DNA of 64,000 bases, taken from assembly GCA_947044365.1 (NCBI GenBank), contig OX345636.1:52508746-52572745 (forward strand). The letters are read 5' to 3'. Under the pieces are notes generated by a model. It saw nothing but the letters and a program-made list of their open reading frames with translations, was not told where the DNA came from and ran no database searches. The DNA comes from Petrosia ficiformis (lineage: Eukaryota > Porifera > Demospongiae > Haplosclerida > Petrosiidae). Each line of letters opens with the position of its first letter. The first letter of the stretch is position 1. Both the position numbers and the translations under genes were made by a program. Of this stretch, positions 62,209-64,000 are shown piece after piece.

Positions 62209-62914
62209 CTACAAGAGACTTGATGAGACCAGATTGGCAATATTATACATGTAGTTTTTCATTTAGTATGTGTGCTATGAGGGGGTACTGGATTGAGGAG
62301 ATGAAGGAGGAGGTACTCACATCTATACACTGAACAAAGCTATGTAAAAGGAATTTTAATTTAGTTAACCATGACTAAAACCCCTTTTAGTAAGGCATTG
62401 AACTATAACAATTAAAAGTTAATTGCAATAACTACATGTACATGTGTGTATAACAATATGGTCAATAATGGGCACTTACAGTTAGTTAACTAAAGTCTGT
62501 TCATATTCACAATGACCTCAAAATTGGGTTGTAATGACTTTAAATGTAATATAGTGTATAGTTTAATGTCGTAAGGTTAATACACGATTATACTGTAACT
62601 CAATAATGATTAAAATGTGACATACAGGGGAAAAAAAGGGAAGAATAATTATACAAAAATGGTCCAGGTAAAAAGACTGTTGGTAATTCCGAAGTAAAGT
62701 TATGGACGTATTTCTGAGGTTATGGTTAATGTGAATGACCTTTAAAACTAAAACCCTTGTAGTAAACCTAATATTATAATCAACTATAAAATATAAATAA
62801 TCTAAAAGTGATTATTATTGTCATACTGAAACAGCTAAAACAAGATTACATGTACTGTATTTATGTGTATGTAGTATTACATGTCTTTACTTACAAAGTG
62901 TCAAAAGTTACATG

Positions 62915-63087
62915 TACTGCCTAGAATTAAGTTAGCCTGTTCTCACTGGCGTATGAGATGTTTGATTCGGACCCTGCCAGCTGAGCTGCCTTGGTAGCTC
63001 AGTTGGTAGAGCATCTGTCTGGAATACAGAGTGTCGTGGGTTCGAATCCCACCTGAGGCAACTCTCATTTTTCCATTGCCTCAGGTG

Positions 63088-63118
<31 letters not shown>

Positions 63119-63140
63119 ACATCTCTGATAACATCATGTA
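62915..63140 (+). mobile_element. tRNA-headed, CTTT-tailed unit 1 (SINE-like)
   Basis: Leader TACTGCCTAGAATTAAG, then a tRNA-like sequence (62988-63060), then ACTCTCATTTTTCCAT, TGCCTCAGGTG, (CTTT)n, and an end near GATAACATCATGTA. It is repeated with a period of 282 bp as unit 2. Confidence 0.78.
62988..63060 (+). tRNA. tRNA-Ser(GGA)-like sequence, probably a SINE head
   Basis: 73 nt that fold as a full cloverleaf. Acceptor GCCTTGG pairs with CTGAGGC; anticodon stem TCTGT pairs with ACAGA; loop CTGGAAT has anticodon GGA. Pol III A box (TAGCTCAGTTGG) and B box (GGTTCGAATCC) are intact. A Ser anticodon would require a long variable arm and usually a G discriminator base. Here the variable region is about 5 nt and the discriminator is A, so it is unlikely to be a working serine tRNA. 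Confidence 0.7.
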
Positions 63141-63196
63141 TACATGCTTAGGTTTGGTGTTGGTGTCTTTGGTGGTTTCATTACCCCGGCCTCACC

Positions 63197-63376
63197 TACT
63201 GCCTAGAATTAAGTTAGCCTGTTCTCACTGGCGTATGAGATGTTTGATTCGGACCCTGCCAGCTGAGCTGCCTTGGTAGCTCAGTTGGTAGAGCATCTGT
63301 CTGGAATACAGAGTGTCGTGGGTTCGAATCCCACCTGAGGCAACTCTCATTTTTCATTTTTCCATTGCCTCAGGTG

Positions 63377-63415
<39 letters not shown>

Positions 63416-63436
63416 ACATCTCTGATAACATCATGT
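63197..63436 (+). mobile_element. tRNA-headed, CTTT-tailed unit 2 (SINE-like)
   Basis: Tandem repeat of unit 1 with a slightly longer tail (an additional TTTTCA and more CTTT repeats). It ends 24 bp before the enolase exon 2 acceptor. Confidence 0.78.
63270..63342 (+). tRNA. tRNA-Ser(GGA)-like sequence, second copy
   Basis: Identical to the copy at 62988-63060 over all 73 nt, with the same missing variable arm and A discriminator. Confidence 0.7.
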
Positions 63437-63460
63437 AAAATGAGTCTGTTCATTTTACAG

Positions 63461-63528
63461 GTCCTGCTCTCATTTCTGCAAATGTTGATGTCACAAAACA
63501 GAAGGAAGTGGATCAAATCATGTTGGAT
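63461..63528 (+). CDS. ENO: Enolase, exon 2
   Basis: 68 bp after the acceptor CATTTTACAG. Joined to exon 1 it reads NKIIGPALISANVDV, then TKQKEVDQIMLD, in frame (phase 1 in, phase 0 out, donor GTAAGG). In family terms this is the helix after the first catalytic loop, ending at the Asp before the expected GTENKS motif of exon 3, which lies beyond the window. A pyrimidine-poor acceptor only 24 bp downstream of a SINE-like unit is worth noting. Confidence 0.92.
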
Positions 63529-64000
63529 GTAAGGATTAAACAGATTAGTTTATAAAATGGCATAGTTGTGGAGAGTTTCTACTGATCTCTTAATAGTATC
63601 AAAGTTCAAATATGTATACTTTAAACTATGAATAATTAATAATTAATTAATTGGTTGTACATTAATGAATTTCTAAGCTGCCATGGTTGCTGATTGGTAT
63701 TTTTCAAAGCCATTGTGACTGATTATTATTTTTCTAAGCCAGAGTGGCTGCTTTAATATTTTCTAAGTCCTTTGTGGATGTGTTTTATGTATTTGCTAAG
63801 CCTAGCATGCTAGGCACATGAAGTTGCATGTATTTGTCACTACAGTTGCTTTACATAATTAACCCTCGCCATGTTTTACTGTTTGGTCTTAGCTTGTATT
63901 ATATACACATTACAGTACCTTCAGCATTACTTGTACATTATAGTATAAATGTTTAACATTATAGCACATAATTACATGTGACCTACATGTAATGTTTGAA
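63529..64000 (+). other. Enolase intron 2, start
   Basis: No coding sequence. It contains diverged reverse-complement relatives of the 25-bp AGCAGCCACAATGGCTTAGA minisatellite near 63.70-63.80 kb. It continues past the window edge. Confidence 0.8.

Overview
The window is AT-rich animal DNA. The evidence is spliceosomal GT-AG introns, an animal-type enolase gene, and abundant eukaryotic transposons: hAT-like MITEs, Crypton-type, Penelope-like and non-LTR fragments. It also carries an extreme load of the self-complementary word TACATG(TA). A marine invertebrate, possibly a sponge, fits best, but nothing here fixes the species. No operon, prokaryotic gene or CRISPR array is present.

The minus strand from about 56.6 kb down to 2.2 kb is dominated by one very large gene made of small phase-0 exons. 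Each exon encodes about one ankyrin repeat: 56576-56487, 48592-48488, 42519-42421, 37081-36992, 28827-28729, 9832-9734 and 2320-2228. Introns are 5-19 kb and make up nearly all of the window. They hold recent segmental duplications, MITEs, minisatellites and dead transposons. Two exons (28.8 and 9.8 kb) are near-identical because a roughly 4 kb intron-exon-intron cassette was duplicated (6.94-11.0 kb and 25.9-30.5 kb). The gene has therefore gained an ankyrin repeat by segmental duplication.

Inside the introns I could identify: a dead Crypton-type tyrosine recombinase (20.5-21.2 kb, minus); a frameshifted Penelope-like reverse transcriptase (46.2-47.4 kb, minus); hAT-like MITEs with 8-bp target duplications, some with the empty site preserved in a paralogous copy; a second MITE family with TTTTTGATAAG ends; a 533-bp insertion carrying a first-exon-like ORF; TGTGAC-rich minisatellites (51.6-56.1 kb); and nested direct and inverted duplications (48.7-54.5 kb).

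To the right lies a small two-exon plus-strand gene fragment of unknown function with a poly(A) signal (58.2-58.7 kb), then a decayed non-LTR reverse transcriptase (60.4-61.0 kb). The 5' end of an enolase gene follows (exons at 61575-61797 and 63461-63528), running off the right edge. Enolase intron 1 holds a foldback element, (TA)n tracts and a tandem pair of tRNA-derived units. These have a Ser-type GGA anticodon, no long variable arm, and a tail complementary to their own tRNA 3' end.

Most open frames elsewhere are translations of TACATG, TGTGAC or CTTT repeats and are not called as genes. All similarity statements come from reading, not from alignment software.
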